Below are positions 62,860 through 64,000 of a DNA stretch of 64,000 bases, one piece after another. The notes under the pieces are model-generated. The model saw nothing but the letters and a program-made list of their open reading frames with translations. It made no database searches and was not told the origin of the DNA. Origin of the DNA: Chryseobacterium sp. JJR-5R. GTDB lineage: Bacteria; Bacteroidota; Bacteroidia; Flavobacteriales; Weeksellaceae. Numbering within the stretch: the stretch's first letter is position 1; each line of letters begins with the position of its first letter. The stretch is taken from positions 1,922,001 through 1,986,000 of the forward strand of contig NZ_CP139137.1 in the NCBI RefSeq assembly GCF_034047335.1. The letters are read 5' to 3'. The position numbers were made by a program, and so were the translations under genes.

Positions 62860-63963
62860 ATGCAAAGTACAATGGAAAATCCACTTTTTAAACATTACGG
62901 AAACAATACCTTGAATCTCAGTAATCGCATGGTCATGGCTCCGATGACCCGAAGCCGTTCAGACAATCCCGAACATAAAGCCACCGGACTCACTGCAAAA
63001 TATTACCGGCAGAGAGCAACAGCAGGGTTGATCATTACGGAAGGCACCTTCATCAGCCCGGAAGCGGTAGGTGTTGTCAATGTGCCCGGAATCTATACTC
63101 CGGCACAGATTGAAGGCTGGAAACTGACGACGCAAGCTGTTCATGAAGAGGGCGGCAAAATATTCGCACAGCTTTGGCACACAGGAGCCTATTCGCATCC
63201 TGATTTACACAACGGCAAAAAACCGTTGGCTCCGTCCGATGTCAATCCTGAACAGCAGATTTTTACGGCAAAAGGATTTCAGCCATCGCACAAGCCTCAG
63301 CCGATGACCACAGAAGATATCAAAAGAACGGTAAACGATTTCAAACAGGCTGCACTCAATGCTTTTGAAGCCGGTTTTGACGGGGCAGAGCTTCACGGGG
63401 CCAACGGATACCTGCTGCAGCAGTTTTTCAGCAAGAACAGTAATTTAAGGACCGATGAATACGGCGGTTCCGTAGAAAACAGGGCAAGGATTCTGTTTGA
63501 CATCCTGGATTCGATAAAAGAAGTGGCCGACATCAGGAAAATCGGAGTCCGCCTAAATCCTTCACTCAACGGCATTATGGGAATCCTGGTGGATGATGAA
63601 ACCATTGAGCTGTATCATTATATCGTTAACCGCCTCAATGATTATGATCTGGCATATATTCACCTGATCGAGCCCTTTACCGATGTTTCAGGTAACGCCT
63701 ATGCAATACAGGAAGTGGCAAAATATTTCAGAAAAATATACAGCGGAACCATTATCATCAACAGGGCTTTCACCAAAGAGACAGCCACAAAGGTTCTGCA
63801 GGACGGCGATGCCGATCTGGTATCTTTTGGAGTTCCGTTTATCGCCAATCCGGATCTGCCGGAACGTTTCAAAACAGAGGCGCCGCTTAACCAGCCGGAC
63901 CAGGCAACATTTTATACCCCCGGCGAAAAAGGATATACCGATTACCCGGCGCTGAACAATTAA
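62860..63963 (+). CDS. Old Yellow Enzyme-family ene-reductase (NemA/OPR type)
   Basis: 367-residue FMN-dependent oxidoreductase that reduces activated C=C bonds (enals, enones, nitro compounds) with NAD(P)H. The TIM-barrel core has RMVMAPMTRSRS near 23-34, QLWHTGAYSHPD (about 107-118), and the substrate-anion pair His/Asn in FDGAELHGANGYLLQQFFS (about residues 176-194). A second ATG (MENPLFKHYGNN) four codons in is an alternative start. It probably detoxifies electrophiles under HxlR control. It ends 37 bp before the window edge. Confidence 0.92.
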   Translation: MQSTMENPLFKHYGNNTLNLSNRMVMAPMTRSRSDNPEHKATGLTAKYYRQRATAGLIITEGTFISPEAVGVVNVPGIYTPAQIEGWKLTTQAVHEEGGKIFAQLWHTGAYSHPDLHNGKKPLAPSDVNPEQQIFTAKGFQPSHKPQPMTTEDIKRTVNDFKQAALNAFEAGFDGAELHGANGYLLQQFFSKNSNLRTDEYGGSVENRARILFDILDSIKEVADIRKIGVRLNPSLNGIMGILVDDETIELYHYIVNRLNDYDLAYIHLIEPFTDVSGNAYAIQEVAKYFRKIYSGTIIINRAFTKETATKVLQDGDADLVSFGVPFIANPDLPERFKTEAPLNQPDQATFYTPGEKGYTDYPALNN

Positions 63964-64000
63964 AAAGATCCGGGCGAACGGCCGGGCTTTCCGCTGTATC

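Overview
This 64 kb window reads as chromosomal DNA from a Flavobacteriia bacterium, most likely Chryseobacterium or a close Weeksellaceae relative (inference from the protein families; no 16S gene is present). The signs are several proteins with type IX secretion (T9SS) C-terminal sorting domains, GLPGLI-family proteins, a Bacteroidota-style parE/parC pair, AT-rich spacers, few Shine-Dalgarno sequences, and many upstream copies of the Bacteroidota promoter motif TTG-N(about 20)-TAnnTTTG. Gene density is high and most of the content is housekeeping. I see no prophage, insertion sequence, CRISPR array or integrase.

Layout. 0-6.7 kb: a 5'-truncated AraC regulator, an SDR oxidoreductase, a methionine-type aminotransferase, a fatty acid desaturase, a T9SS cell-surface protein with a YadA-head-like repeat region, and a LytTR response regulator. 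6.9-12 kb: topoisomerase IV subunits parE and parC flanking a small membrane protein. 12-18 kb: a Fur-family regulator, a GEVED/T9SS gene broken by an 86-bp tandem duplication, a rhomboid protease, a roughly 0.9 kb decayed stretch (XRE-regulator remnant, small secreted ORF, 45-bp palindrome), and a secreted PL1 pectate lyase whose promoter carries a perfect LacI-type operator. 18-21 kb: an operon of a YciO/Sua5 protein, a CPBP protease, yaaA and prmC. 21.2-21.6 kb: three tandem initiator tRNA-Met genes. 21.6-28.2 kb: small hypotheticals, a BlaI/M56 (BlaR1-like) pair with a palindromic operator, two tandem GLPGLI genes and an acetyltransferase. 28-39.8 kb: fructose-6-phosphate aldolase/transaldolase, a TPR protein, peptidase E, a PBP4-type D,D-carboxypeptidase followed by a histidine kinase, M61 and M1 metallopeptidases, tatC, a hypothetical and kdsD. 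39.9-48.9 kb: recQ, a glycosyltransferase, a membrane AraC regulator, a DUF2306-like protein, lpdA and cvfB. 48.9-59.4 kb: a giant T9SS type B surface protein and a TetR-tolC-acrA-acrB efflux operon. 59.4-64 kb: several unrecognised proteins, a J-domain/KTSC protein, an AT-rich secreted protein, and a divergent HxlR / Old Yellow Enzyme pair.

Links between genes. Four local regulatory circuits can be read from the DNA: (1) the TetR gene has two near-identical 23-bp sites, one over each side of its promoter, and precedes the RND pump genes; (2) the BlaI gene has a 10+4+10 palindrome at its own promoter; (3) the pectate lyase has a LacI-type palindrome directly after its -7 box, although no LacI gene is present here; (4) HxlR and OYE diverge from a short gap containing a TACTT...AAGTA dyad. 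Secretion is a second theme: a large T9SS type B protein, two intact T9SS type A proteins, one broken T9SS protein and several Sec-exported proteins of unknown function. I did not find a clearly new multi-gene system. The best leads are the sensor-less M56 protein with its unusual periplasmic tail, the duplication-broken surface gene, the LacI-controlled orphan pectate lyase, and the membrane protein held between parE and parC.
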